Shown here piece after piece: positions 1 through 5,811 of a stretch of DNA of 8,267 nt; position 1 is the first letter of the stretch, and each line of letters begins with the position of its first letter. The stretch comes from Archaeoglobus sp. JdFR-24 (lineage in GTDB: Archaea > Halobacteriota > Archaeoglobi > Archaeoglobales > Archaeoglobaceae), in assembly GCA_002011215.1 (NCBI GenBank), contig MTML01000039.1:1-8267 (forward strand). Reading direction: 5' to 3'. The notes beneath the pieces are model-generated. The model was given only the letters and a program-made list of their open reading frames with translations, was not told the DNA's origin and did not search any database. The translations under genes and the position numbers were made by a program.

Positions 1-1
1 C

Positions 2-190
2 ATCGAATCGGCTTACAGTAGTGAAAAGAATCTCAGTAGGATTATAGACAAGTACGGAGTCGATTACGTTTATCTCGGCCTTGACGAGTATCTCGGCTCG
101 AAAAATTCCTCGAAGGTTCTGATGAACTCGCCAAGGCTGTTGCCTGTGTTTGAGAAAGGGTGGATTATGATTTACAAGGTAGTAAAGTGA
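2..190 (+). CDS. 3' end of a probable multi-spanning membrane protein
   Basis: An open frame runs in from the left edge and ends at TGA 188-190, giving the last 62 residues. The sequence contains KYGVDYVYLG followed by a predicted strand and ends WIMIYKVVK. This pattern (a 'KYGVDYV' segment, a short variable stretch, then a hydrophobic strand before the stop) is common at the soluble C-terminus of archaeal multi-spanning glycosyltransferase-like and DUF2298/STT3-like membrane proteins. The family assignment is by resemblance only, because the membrane part and any catalytic residues lie outside the window. No gene follows on the same strand, so it appears to be the last gene of its transcript. 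Confidence 0.7.
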   Translation: MESAYSSEKNLSRIIDKYGVDYVYLGLDEYLGSKNSSKVLMNSPRLLPVFEKGWIMIYKVVK

Positions 191-271
191 CATGAACGGG
201 ACGATTCTACATCAAATCGGATCAAATACCAAAAAGCATTAAACCTGAACTTAAGGTACGAATTACACTTT

Positions 272-323
272 CAATTTTATATACTTTAAAAATTAAAATT
301 TAATAAGATATTTAAGATATTTA
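272..323. repeat. AT-rich spacer with a 9-bp tandem repeat
   Basis: The spacer after the first gene is very AT-rich. It contains a TATA-like tttatatac at about 277-285 and a perfect 9-bp tandem duplication, agatattta, at 306-314 and 315-323. No gene starts at the distance expected from the TATA-like element, so no promoter is claimed. Confidence 0.4.
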
Positions 324-353
324 TTTGCCAACAACTACAATCAGCGAATTCCA

Positions 354-580
354 CTAATCTTTCCTTTTTATGTACCTTAATCCAATCATAGAACCCAGTA
401 CAACTATACCAGTATAGATCTCAAACCCTGGAGTTTTCCTACTCTCAACCTTTTCACTGGCGTAAATTTCCTTGCTTACCTTTATCAGCCACGCATCGTG
501 CATTCCTGCATCATAGAATTTGTTGTGCCTGCGATGATGTAACTTCTGCCACCCTTGACATCCCCGATTTCAGCATCTAC
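354..580 (-). pseudogene. Frameshifted C-terminal stub of a PGF-CTERM surface protein
   Basis: Read from 580 leftward, one frame gives a segment ending GGRSYIIAGTTNS. A shift near 511-520 moves to a second frame reading YDAGMHDAWLIKVS, then TPGFEIYTGIVVLG, a hydrophobic stretch, the basic tail RYIKRKD and a stop at 354-356. The first half is the typical 'SYIIAGTT..YDAGxxDAWLIKV' repeat of archaeal secreted beta-propeller-like proteins. The second half is a PGF-CTERM sorting signal: PGF motif, membrane helix, basic end. Established knowledge: PGF-CTERM tails are processed by archaeosortase A, which anchors proteins in the outer envelope. Only about 75 codons remain, a TGA sits directly upstream at 581-583, and there is no N-terminus or signal peptide, so this is a relic. 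A one-base sequencing error could explain the frameshift but not the missing front. Confidence 0.72.
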
Positions 581-602
581 TCAACATATAAACACTCAAT
601 TT

Positions 603-1159
603 CTAAGGTTCGCTTTTAATTTTCCGATATATTAAATACAATATTAGTAAAAAAATTATAAAACCGATTATTTCGAAAATGAAAGTTTTATGGACTGTAA
701 CCCCTATGTTCCAATCGCTTGCTATAACCTTTGAACTAAGGACCAGCATGAACCCCACCCCGTATCAGTTACAGAGTCGTAATCTGACGGATTATACCCC
801 GGTGGATAATCTCTCCAGCGATGCCCAGTTACACGCCAGTATACTTCATAACTGGCAGTATATGTTGTTTCTGCATTTATATTTCCGTGGATAAACATTT
901 TACTCCATAATGTGTGTTTAAGATGCGGCCACTCTGGATCGAGCCACAATTCTGATTTATCGTATCGAGTTATAACATCTTTTGTTTTTGTGTCAGATTT
1001 ATTCAATCTTGCTTTTTCAATAACAGAGTTTTCTGTTTTCTCATTAGGCCAAACTATCTTTGTTGAATAGAGTCTCTTTTCTATATCCTCAGGAACATCC
1101 TTTAAAAGCTCAGGATATACTTTCTCAATATATTCTCCTAATGTAATATCCTTTCCCAT
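603..1159 (-). pseudogene. Frameshifted gene for a C-terminally membrane-anchored protein of unknown function
   Basis: The frame from ATG 1157-1159 runs 145 codons to a stop at 722-724. Its last residues (after SVTDTGWG) lose coding character. Near 750-756, in a G-rich run on the coding strand, a shift to the neighbouring frame continues convincingly as FMLVLSSKVIASDWNIGVTV, then a 19-20 residue hydrophobic helix (FEIIGFIIFLLILYLIY) and basic end RKIKSEP, with a stop at 603-605. The repaired product is about 195 residues: a polar, Trp/Tyr-rich domain (TYTASYEVYWRVTG, YPPGYNPSDYDSVTDTGWGF) plus one C-terminal membrane anchor, as expected for an archaeal surface protein. A TGA lies 10 codons upstream of the ATG in the same frame, and a weak purine run (aggaaaactg) precedes it. 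I do not recognise the family. The neighbouring upstream stretch (1213-1314) may be its lost 5' end. A single-base assembly error in the G run is an alternative to true decay. Confidence 0.62.
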
Positions 1160-1212
1160 CAGTTTTCCTATTATTCGAAGTTGCCCTCATTTGGATTGGG
1201 GAAGGTTATAGA

Positions 1213-1314
1213 TTATCCATTCGGTTCGATTTTGACATATCTGTTCTCTGTTGTAGTTGTATTTGATGTTGCAATCGCCATTCCTACCATCACCTTTGTC
1301 AACCTATCATCCAT
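1213..1314 (-). CDS. 33-codon ORF, probable remnant of the 5' end of the 603-1159 gene
   Basis: ATG 1312-1314 opens a 33-residue frame beginning MDDRLTKVMVGMAIATSNTT and ending KIEPNG before TAA 1213-1215. After the TAA the same frame reads SITFPNPNEGNFE, then two further stops near the ATG of the next ORF. A TATA-rich element lies about 30 bases upstream (about 1341-1354), which would place transcription start almost at this ATG. The start MDDRLTKVMVGMAIA followed by a Thr-rich stretch resembles a shortened signal peptide. I infer that the original surface-protein gene began here and has since gained stop codons and a frameshift. It could instead be an unrelated leaderless microprotein. Confidence 0.35.
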   Translation of the reverse strand: MDDRLTKVMVGMAIATSNTTTTENRYVKIEPNG

Positions 1315-1338
1315 TATATTTAAAATTTCCTTTTCGAT

Positions 1339-1356
1339 TTATTATAATATATAGTA
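1339..1356 (-). promoter_or_regulatory. TATA/BRE promoter reading leftward
   Basis: On the reverse strand the element reads ggatactatatattataat, a good archaeal TATA box centred near 1346. This is 32 bases from ATG 1314, which suggests an almost leaderless transcript into the 1314-603 region. Confidence 0.45.
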
Positions 1357-1442
1357 TCCCTTTAATTTCCTCAGCATGTGAAAAACTAATTTATATAGCT
1401 TTCATATACAACATTTAACTGTTATTTTTCACAGAACAGAAA

Positions 1443-1556
1443 ATGCAACATTTGAATTTACAGTGGTGTATGCCAGACTACTGGTTCTGCGAGTATTATA
1501 ATTATAGGAAGATAACTTCTGACAATTTACCCGGATCATGGATCCCAGGATCATGA
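1443..1556 (+). CDS. Possible 37-residue aromatic-rich microprotein
   Basis: ATG 1443 opens 37 codons ending TGA 1554-1556, which overlaps the ligase stop by three bases in the opposite orientation. The product is unusually rich in Trp and Tyr (QWCMPDYWFCEYYNYRK) with two Cys. A TATA box at 1390-1397 would start transcription near 1420, and a second TATA-like element at 1403-1409 near 1432, leaving a short leader. There is no Shine-Dalgarno match. The reading frame may be chance, and the transcript could equally be a non-coding or antisense RNA running into the ligase 3' end. Confidence 0.22.
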   Translation: MQHLNLQWCMPDYWFCEYYNYRKITSDNLPGSWIPGS

Positions 1557-3251
1557 GAATTGGCTCTCATAGAGTTTTGCAATTCGTTCAATCGTGTCAA
1601 CCTCGCTCACGTCTTTGTCTTCTCTAAGCCTTACAAATCTGGGAAATCTGAGAGCATAACCACTGCTGTATTTTGGACTTTTCTGTATTTCCTGATAAGC
1701 CACTTCAAACACGTATTTCGGCCGGAAAATGACTTCTTTTCCCTCTTCAAGCTCTATTTCTGGTTTGAACAGTCTGGTAAGTTCTTCAAAATCCTCATCT
1801 GTAAATCCGGTTGCGACCCTGCCAACGGGCAGGAGATTACCGTTCTCGTCAATGCATGCGAGTTCGAAAGAGCTGAGAAGGTGACTTCTTTTCCCCTCAC
1901 CCCATTCTCCACTTATTACGATAAGATCAAGCGTCTCCATCACTTCTTTGAGTTTGAGCCAGTTCTTTCCTCTTTTTCCAGGGATGTATCTTGAAGATGG
2001 ATTTTTGAGCATCGCACCCTCATGACCGGCGGAAAGAGCCTCGTTAAATATATCTCTGACTTTTCCCACATCTGAGGTTATCACCTGTCTTGCTATTTTG
2101 AGCCTCTCTGACTCCTTAACGACCTTTTGAAGGATTTCTCTTCTCTTACTCAGTGGAAGATCGATCGTCTCTCCGACATCAAATGAGCTGTTTTTACAGT
2201 AAAGTATATCAAAGAGTTGCACTGTAAGTGGAATCTTCTCCATAACCTTTGCAATATCGTGCTTTCTCCTGAATCTTCTCAAAATATGCTGGAATGGGAG
2301 GGGTTTACCATCTTTTACGGCTATCGCTTCACCGTCCAGGATTACCCCTTCTTCAACATTCTGTTTGACCTCTTCAACTATGTCTGGGAGTGCTCTCGTC
2401 ACATTTTCGAGCCTTCTTGAGAATATGGTTATTCTGCCACCACTGTAATGAATCTGGACTCTCGTTCCGTCAAATTTCCATTCGGCAGCAACCTCTCCCA
2501 TTTCCTCTATTGCAGACTCAATACTCTCAGCAACCTGTGCGAGCATCATCCTTACAGGAATGTGGGGTTCAATTTTGAGTTTCTTTAACCCCTCAACCCC
2601 ATGATTTTTTGCGGTAACAGCGACACGTCCAAAATCGTTTGTGATCATGTATGCTCTCTCTACCAGATCGGAGTCTATTTTCCACGCTTTGGCTATTGCA
2701 TCCCTGAGAATGCCCTCTCCAACCCCGAGCCTCATCTCACCAAGCATGAGTCTGGTGAGGTATCGCGCCTCAACCGGTGTTGCTGAGGAGTAAAGGTCAA
2801 CGAGCATTTTTACCTTCTTTTTCTGACTCTTCTCACCTTTAAGAGAACTCATCGCATCAAAAACTCTGCGGACATATCTTATCGTGAGTCTCTGTTGGAA
2901 CAGAGATGTTTGAAGTTTTCTTTTCAGTGCCTTCTCAGCAGCAATACCCAGATCTCCAGTTTCCTTGACGAACTCTTCTATATGCTTTTTGTCCAATCCG
3001 GTCGATATTCTGAGAGCCTCATAAATCAAACCCACACCGACTCCGATCTCTCTCTCATCCCATGGTGGGTATATTCTGCCTGCTATAAAGAGTGAGAAAT
3101 CGTAGAGATCATCGTTGTTCGTGAGCTTCCTTAAAAACTCAGATATTCTTGCAGCAAGCTCTAATGTAGATGAAATTTTCTCAATCTGCATACAAAACTC
3201 CGAAAACTCAGAGAAAGTTAGTTCGGTATGTTCAAAATTATTTTCTGACAT
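1551..3251 (-). CDS. lig: ATP-dependent DNA ligase
   Basis: This 566-residue protein is a complete archaeal/eukaryotic-type DNA ligase that seals nicks during replication and repair via an enzyme-AMP intermediate. An N-terminal helical DNA-binding domain spans about residues 10-220 (with LTRLMLGEMRLGVGEG at 165-180). The nucleotidyltransferase domain follows: motif I EWKFDGTR puts the adenylated lysine at K259, motif III is LDGEAI (305-310), IIIa LFDILY (346-351), IV EGAMLK (411-416) and V WLKLK (431-435). The OB-fold domain ends with motif VI, RFPRFVRLREDK (535-546). The C-terminus YQEIQKSPKYSSGYALRF carries the usual family signature. Length agrees with archaeal ligases (about 550-600 residues). 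ATG 3249-3251 is supported by a TATA box 25-30 bases upstream, implying a leaderless mRNA. It diverges from phosphoribulokinase across a 63-base spacer. Similarity to the A. fulgidus ligase, recalled from memory, is the main taxonomic clue. Confidence 0.97.
   Translation of the reverse strand: MSENNFEHTELTFSEFSEFCMQIEKISSTLELAARISEFLRKLTNNDDLYDFSLFIAGRIYPPWDEREIGVGVGLIYEALRISTGLDKKHIEEFVKETGDLGIAAEKALKRKLQTSLFQQRLTIRYVRRVFDAMSSLKGEKSQKKKVKMLVDLYSSATPVEARYLTRLMLGEMRLGVGEGILRDAIAKAWKIDSDLVERAYMITNDFGRVAVTAKNHGVEGLKKLKIEPHIPVRMMLAQVAESIESAIEEMGEVAAEWKFDGTRVQIHYSGGRITIFSRRLENVTRALPDIVEEVKQNVEEGVILDGEAIAVKDGKPLPFQHILRRFRRKHDIAKVMEKIPLTVQLFDILYCKNSSFDVGETIDLPLSKRREILQKVVKESERLKIARQVITSDVGKVRDIFNEALSAGHEGAMLKNPSSRYIPGKRGKNWLKLKEVMETLDLIVISGEWGEGKRSHLLSSFELACIDENGNLLPVGRVATGFTDEDFEELTRLFKPEIELEEGKEVIFRPKYVFEVAYQEIQKSPKYSSGYALRFPRFVRLREDKDVSEVDTIERIAKLYESQFS
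1553..1570. repeat. 6-bp inverted repeat at the ligase stop codon
   Basis: atgaga (1553-1558) and tctcat (1565-1570) are perfect inverted arms around a 6-base loop, at the very end of the ligase coding region. Two copies of ggatcatg lie just beside it (about 1533-1556). It could assist transcript ending, but there is no adjacent T-run and the stem is short. Confidence 0.25.
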
Positions 3252-3271
3252 TTAATAATAGCTTCGTATCC

Positions 3272-3284
3272 GAGTATATAAAAG
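3272..3284 (-). promoter_or_regulatory. Promoter of DNA ligase (TATA box)
   Basis: The reverse strand reads cttttatatac at 3274-3284, centred about 26-28 bases before ATG 3251. That is the spacing expected when transcription starts at the start codon itself (leaderless). Confidence 0.6.
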
Positions 3285-3293
3285 TATTTAAGA
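3279..3293 (+). promoter_or_regulatory. Promoter of phosphoribulokinase (BRE/TATA)
   Basis: The forward strand reads ataaaagtatttaag. The TATA-like tatttaag (3285-3292) is centred about 26 bases before ATG 3315 and is preceded by an A-rich BRE-like stretch, suggesting a leaderless start. The alternative forward TATA, tatataaaa (3275-3283), would give an 11-base leader. Either way the element overlaps or abuts the ligase promoter on the other strand. Confidence 0.5.
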
Positions 3294-3314
3294 GCAGCTA
3301 TACCTTTCTTTTTT

Positions 3315-4226
3315 ATGGTGGCCTTTTTGGTGGGTATTGCAGGCGATAGTGCGTCGGGTAAAAGTACATTTGCTAAGGGAATAGTTCAACTTTTTGGTGA
3401 GGAGAACGTTCTTTCAATCACTCTTGATAACTATCATAAATTTGATAGAAAAGAGAGAAAGGATCTTGGAATCACCCCCCTCAACCCTCTTGCAAATGAT
3501 TTTGACCTGATTTATGAGCATCTGAAATCTCTGAAGTCTGATAAGAGCATAATGATGCCCGTTTACGATCACTCAAACGGTACATTCGACTCACCTGTTA
3601 AGGTTGAACCTAAGGAAATTGTAGTTGTAGAAGGACTGCACCCCTTTTATCAGAAACGGATACATCAGCTCTTTAATATAACGATATTTATTGATCCTGC
3701 ATTTGAAATAAGGAAGGAATGGAAAATAAAGAGGGATGTTGAGCAAAGGGGTTACAGATATGAGGATGTCATCAGGGAGATAGATTTGAGACTACCAGAT
3801 TACAGGAAATATGTTGAACCACAGAAAAGAAAGGCAGAAATCATTATCCAGATCCGAAAGGACAGAAGTAAAAGGGAATATAAAAAAGGTAGTCCATACT
3901 GGATAAGGATTTTTCAGCTTATTACTGGTGAGAGGCTCAGCAAAGTTTACTTCCCCCTTAATCTATCTTCCATGTGTGAACTTGAAGCTGAAGAAATGTA
4001 TTTTGAATACAGGAAGGTTAGCAGGGGTAAAAGGAAGTTCAGTGTAATTGAATTCAACGGTACTGTAAGGAGAGAGAGCTTAAAAGATGTAGAAAAAGTG
4101 ATTAAAAGGGTGGCTAACAGAGAAGGAGATATCTTTGAAGGGGAAATAGTTACTGAAACTGATGTTGGGAAATTTATAATAGCCTGGAGAGTAGCTGAAA
4201 GGTTTAAGGAGTTGAAGAAAGGTTGA
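3315..4226 (+). CDS. prk: Phosphoribulokinase (archaeal type)
   Basis: This 303-residue protein should phosphorylate ribulose-5-phosphate with ATP to give ribulose-1,5-bisphosphate, the RuBisCO substrate, in the cytoplasm. The Walker A loop GDSASGKST is at residues 10-18 (K16). The substrate region LDNYHKFDRKERKDLGIT (37-54) and NDFDLIYEHLKSLK (61-74) aligns well with remembered cyanobacterial phosphoribulokinase, as does VVEGLHPFY (104-112). The segment KIKRDVEQRGYRYE (137-150) nearly matches the phosphoribulokinase signature K-x-x-R-D-x3-R-G, and PDYRKYVEPQKRKAEIIIQI (161-180) is also family-like. The length and the C-terminal domain from about residue 195 exceed uridine kinase (about 210 residues), the main alternative. 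No N-terminal cysteines are present, so plant-type redox control is not expected. Known: archaeal enzymes of this type act with archaeal RuBisCO in the reductive hexulose-phosphate pathway. RuBisCO is not in this window. Confidence 0.88.
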   Translation: MVAFLVGIAGDSASGKSTFAKGIVQLFGEENVLSITLDNYHKFDRKERKDLGITPLNPLANDFDLIYEHLKSLKSDKSIMMPVYDHSNGTFDSPVKVEPKEIVVVEGLHPFYQKRIHQLFNITIFIDPAFEIRKEWKIKRDVEQRGYRYEDVIREIDLRLPDYRKYVEPQKRKAEIIIQIRKDRSKREYKKGSPYWIRIFQLITGERLSKVYFPLNLSSMCELEAEEMYFEYRKVSRGKRKFSVIEFNGTVRRESLKDVEKVIKRVANREGDIFEGEIVTETDVGKFIIAWRVAERFKELKKG

Positions 4227-4237
4227 GAGGAGGTTAG

Positions 4238-4271
4238 AAGTAGGAGAGGTTAATAAGTAGGAGAGGTTAAT
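4238..4271. repeat. Perfect 17-bp tandem repeat, two copies
   Basis: aagtaggagaggttaat occurs at 4238-4254 and again at 4255-4271 with no mismatch, starting 11 bases after the phosphoribulokinase stop. A partial version (aggaggttag) begins at about 4228, suggesting local slippage duplication. Confidence 0.85.
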
Positions 4272-4302
4272 GATTATGGATAAATTAATGATTACGGATA
4301 TA
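4267..4302. repeat. Imperfect 18-bp tandem repeat, two copies
   Basis: ttaatgattatggataaa (4267-4284) is followed directly by ttaatgattacggatata (4285-4302), with 16 of 18 positions matching. It shares its first bases with the end of the preceding 17-bp repeat, so two tandem tracts of different unit abut. Confidence 0.75.
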
Positions 4303-4304
4303 TG

Positions 4305-4356
4305 ATTGACACCCTCCTCGACTAAAACCAGGAGATCGCTTCAGGGATTTCATCCC
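4305..4356 (-). mobile_element. Possible relic right end of an IS200/IS605-type element
   Basis: On the reverse strand this segment contains the hairpin agggatgaaatccct (arms AGGGAT/ATCCCT at 4337-4351). This is followed by a possible stem CTCCT/AGGAG, then gtcgaggagggtgtcaa. An end of the form 'hairpin, GC-rich G/A run, GTCAA or GTCAC' is characteristic of the right end of many IS200/IS605 and IS1341 elements, where it also forms the 3' end of the TnpB guide-RNA scaffold. No TnpB or TnpA coding remnant is evident in the adjoining 370 bases, so only the end may survive. The assignment rests on remembered consensus. Confidence 0.3.
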
Positions 4357-4436
4357 TATTGAGTATTAATTTTCACAACCCGTCGTCAGCATGGAAGCAA
4401 TGAGTTCGTTCTGTGTACTGAGAAGATTTTAGCTCG

Positions 4437-4465
4437 ATGCAGGAGAATGCAGGAGATGCAGGATA
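4437..4465. repeat. Short repeat of atgcagga, three copies
   Basis: atgcagga occurs at 4437-4444, 4447-4454 and 4456-4463, the first two as a perfect 10-bp tandem (atgcaggaga). The last copy runs into the small palindrome aggatattcct. Function unknown. Confidence 0.7.
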
Positions 4466-4728
4466 TTCCTGAGTTTTGCGAGAGTGATGAACCAGCTCCC
4501 TAATTCATCTCACGGTTCAAATCATAAGTTAGCGACGGTCTGTAAGGTTAATCAAAATAATTTAAAGTTGATCAGGAAAGGGAAAAGCCCCCCTCAAGAG
4601 GTAATTTAATTCCAGAAAGAGGATTAATTGGCTTCTTGAAGTTTGAAATAGATTTTGTAAGCTCTTATATCTTTGTCTGGCAACTCTAAAAAATTGGGCT
4701 TTAGTTTGGAAAATTCAAAGTTTAAAGA

Positions 4729-5781
4729 TTAGGTTCCAGTATACCAGTTTTTAATTACTTTTTCTGCTTCAAATCCATGGAAATTATAGGTTAATTTTTG
4801 ATTTTTTGACCATGCTAGAACAAAAAATCCATCTGTTTTATTCCAAGCCTCCTCGAAAGCGATTTGAAAAATCTGAGCCTGGGTTTTTTGGTCAACAATT
4901 TTTCCAGCCACCAATCTTTCATCCTCACCAGGGCCAATTTGTGTTGGAGCTCCCAGTTCTCCTATGATCCCACCTTTAAGATTGTACATTCTGACAATAG
5001 CTTCCATTTCAGACACAGCTGTTTTTATGTCTTCTCTCCAGTAATTGATTTCTCCTGGAAATATATCTATAGCTAAGTAGTCATAACCTGAATAGTTTCC
5101 TGGTTTTGGTCGATCTGCGATCTTCAGAACAACATCACCAGAATAAACCTCTTTAACTTCAGGTAGGACTTTTTGAGCCCATTCAAACCCCTTCTCTCCT
5201 AAAACCAAATTTGGTTCATTCAGAGGTGAGAACATCTCTACCTGATATCTCTCGGCAATTTCAGCCCATTTTTTACTCTCATGAATAAAATCTTCTATAA
5301 ATTTATCTTTATTTTGGATCACCATATCACATCCTGGAGCTAAGGTATTGAGTTCCAGGAAAACTGCAAAACCCTTTTGATGCGCCTTCTTGATATTCTC
5401 AATTACATAATCCTCTGGATTTTTTGTCATCCAGGGTGGCCCGAAAACAACCTGTTTAATTTCATCTCCTCTTATACAGTAATTTGCATTTAGAGGGATG
5501 ATATTCACTCCTAAATCTTTAATTTCTGATTCGGAATCTAACAGTTCTTCAATTTTTCCTGGAGAGGGCCAAACTCCTTTAAATCTTGTTAAATTTTTCC
5601 TATGGTACATCTTCTCTGGTTGTTCTTGTAACTGCTGACTTGAGGCTGGTGGTGTGTAGGTTTGGACCGCTTCAGGTGTTAGAGTAGGTGTAAGGGGTGG
5701 AATGGTCTTTGTTTGGTGATCATCATCAACGCATCCCATAATTAGGAATCCTAGGAGGAGAAGGAAGGTTAATTTTTTCAT
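4729..5781 (-). CDS. Secreted lipoprotein with a clan GH-A glycoside hydrolase barrel
   Basis: The 350-residue product begins MKKLTFLLLLGFLIMGC, a lipoprotein signal with lipobox LIMGC (lipidated C17). A Pro/Thr-rich linker (about 26-56) follows, then one TIM barrel. All eight strands can be traced: FKGVWP (67), LGVNIIPLN (90), GFAVFLELN (137), VEMFSPLNEPN (181), VVLKIADRP (217), YDYLAIDIFP (233), GGIIGELG (270) and GFFVLAWS (318). NEP after strand 4 gives the acid/base glutamate E189, and the strand-7 ELG gives the nucleophile E275. This is the clan GH-A layout (GH5, GH53, GH113 and relatives), so it is probably a retaining glycanase at the outer membrane surface. Substrate and exact family are unknown. 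I prefer the start at 5779-5781 because a TATA element lies 25 bases upstream and the signal peptide then starts properly. The in-frame ATG at 5824-5826 would add 15 residues. No operon partner is visible. Confidence 0.82.
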   Translation of the reverse strand: MKKLTFLLLLGFLIMGCVDDDHQTKTIPPLTPTLTPEAVQTYTPPASSQQLQEQPEKMYHRKNLTRFKGVWPSPGKIEELLDSESEIKDLGVNIIPLNANYCIRGDEIKQVVFGPPWMTKNPEDYVIENIKKAHQKGFAVFLELNTLAPGCDMVIQNKDKFIEDFIHESKKWAEIAERYQVEMFSPLNEPNLVLGEKGFEWAQKVLPEVKEVYSGDVVLKIADRPKPGNYSGYDYLAIDIFPGEINYWREDIKTAVSEMEAIVRMYNLKGGIIGELGAPTQIGPGEDERLVAGKIVDQKTQAQIFQIAFEEAWNKTDGFFVLAWSKNQKLTYNFHGFEAEKVIKNWYTGT

Positions 5782-5798
5782 GTTTTTCAGGATAGATG

Positions 5799-5811
5799 GA
5801 AAATATATGTT
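5799..5811 (-). promoter_or_regulatory. Promoter of the lipoprotein hydrolase
   Basis: The reverse strand reads taacatatatttt, a TATA element centred near 5806 and preceded by a purine-rich BRE-like cgaaag. It is 25 bases from ATG 5781, supporting a leaderless start there and not at the upstream ATG 5826. Confidence 0.5.

Larger units (their letters stand above)
1160..1550. other. Spacer between surface-protein relic and ligase 3' end
   Basis: This spacer of about 390 bases holds the 33-codon reverse ORF and its promoter (1213-1356), two forward TATA-like elements (tttatata 1390-1397 and catatac 1403-1409) and the start of a 37-codon forward ORF (1443-1556). No RNA gene was recognised. Confidence 0.4.
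4227..4728. other. Non-coding spacer between phosphoribulokinase and lipoprotein gene ends
   Basis: The 500-base spacer separates the convergent ends of phosphoribulokinase and the lipoprotein hydrolase. From left to right it contains two abutting tandem repeats, the IS200/IS605-like end, the atgcagga repeats, and an AT-rich stretch with a purine/pyrimidine segment (gaaagggaaaagcccccctc, about 4576-4595). No open frame with convincing coding character was found on either strand. It looks like a landing or erosion zone. Confidence 0.45.

Noticed and set aside
583..592. Reverse-strand TATA element before the PGF-CTERM stub, with an ATG at 559-561 at leaderless distance
   Set aside because: That ATG would give only a 16-codon peptide in a third frame, unrelated to the surface-protein frames.
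679..894. 71-codon forward ORF
   Set aside because: It lies antisense to the 603-1159 gene, whose reverse frames have much better coding character, including a C-terminal membrane helix.
1560..3095. Several forward ORFs of 60-144 codons opposite the ligase
   Set aside because: All are antisense shadows of a full-length conserved enzyme and have no motif of their own.
4238..4302. Possible CRISPR array
   Set aside because: The units are directly abutting tandem repeats of 17 and 18 bases with no spacers between them.
4509..4522. cggttcaaatc as a second tRNA-like att repeat
   Set aside because: Only about 11 bases match the tRNA T-arm, with no surrounding cloverleaf or integrase remnant. It is also on the wrong side of the tRNA for the inferred element.
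4864..5076. 70-codon forward ORF
   Set aside because: Antisense shadow of the glycoside hydrolase barrel.
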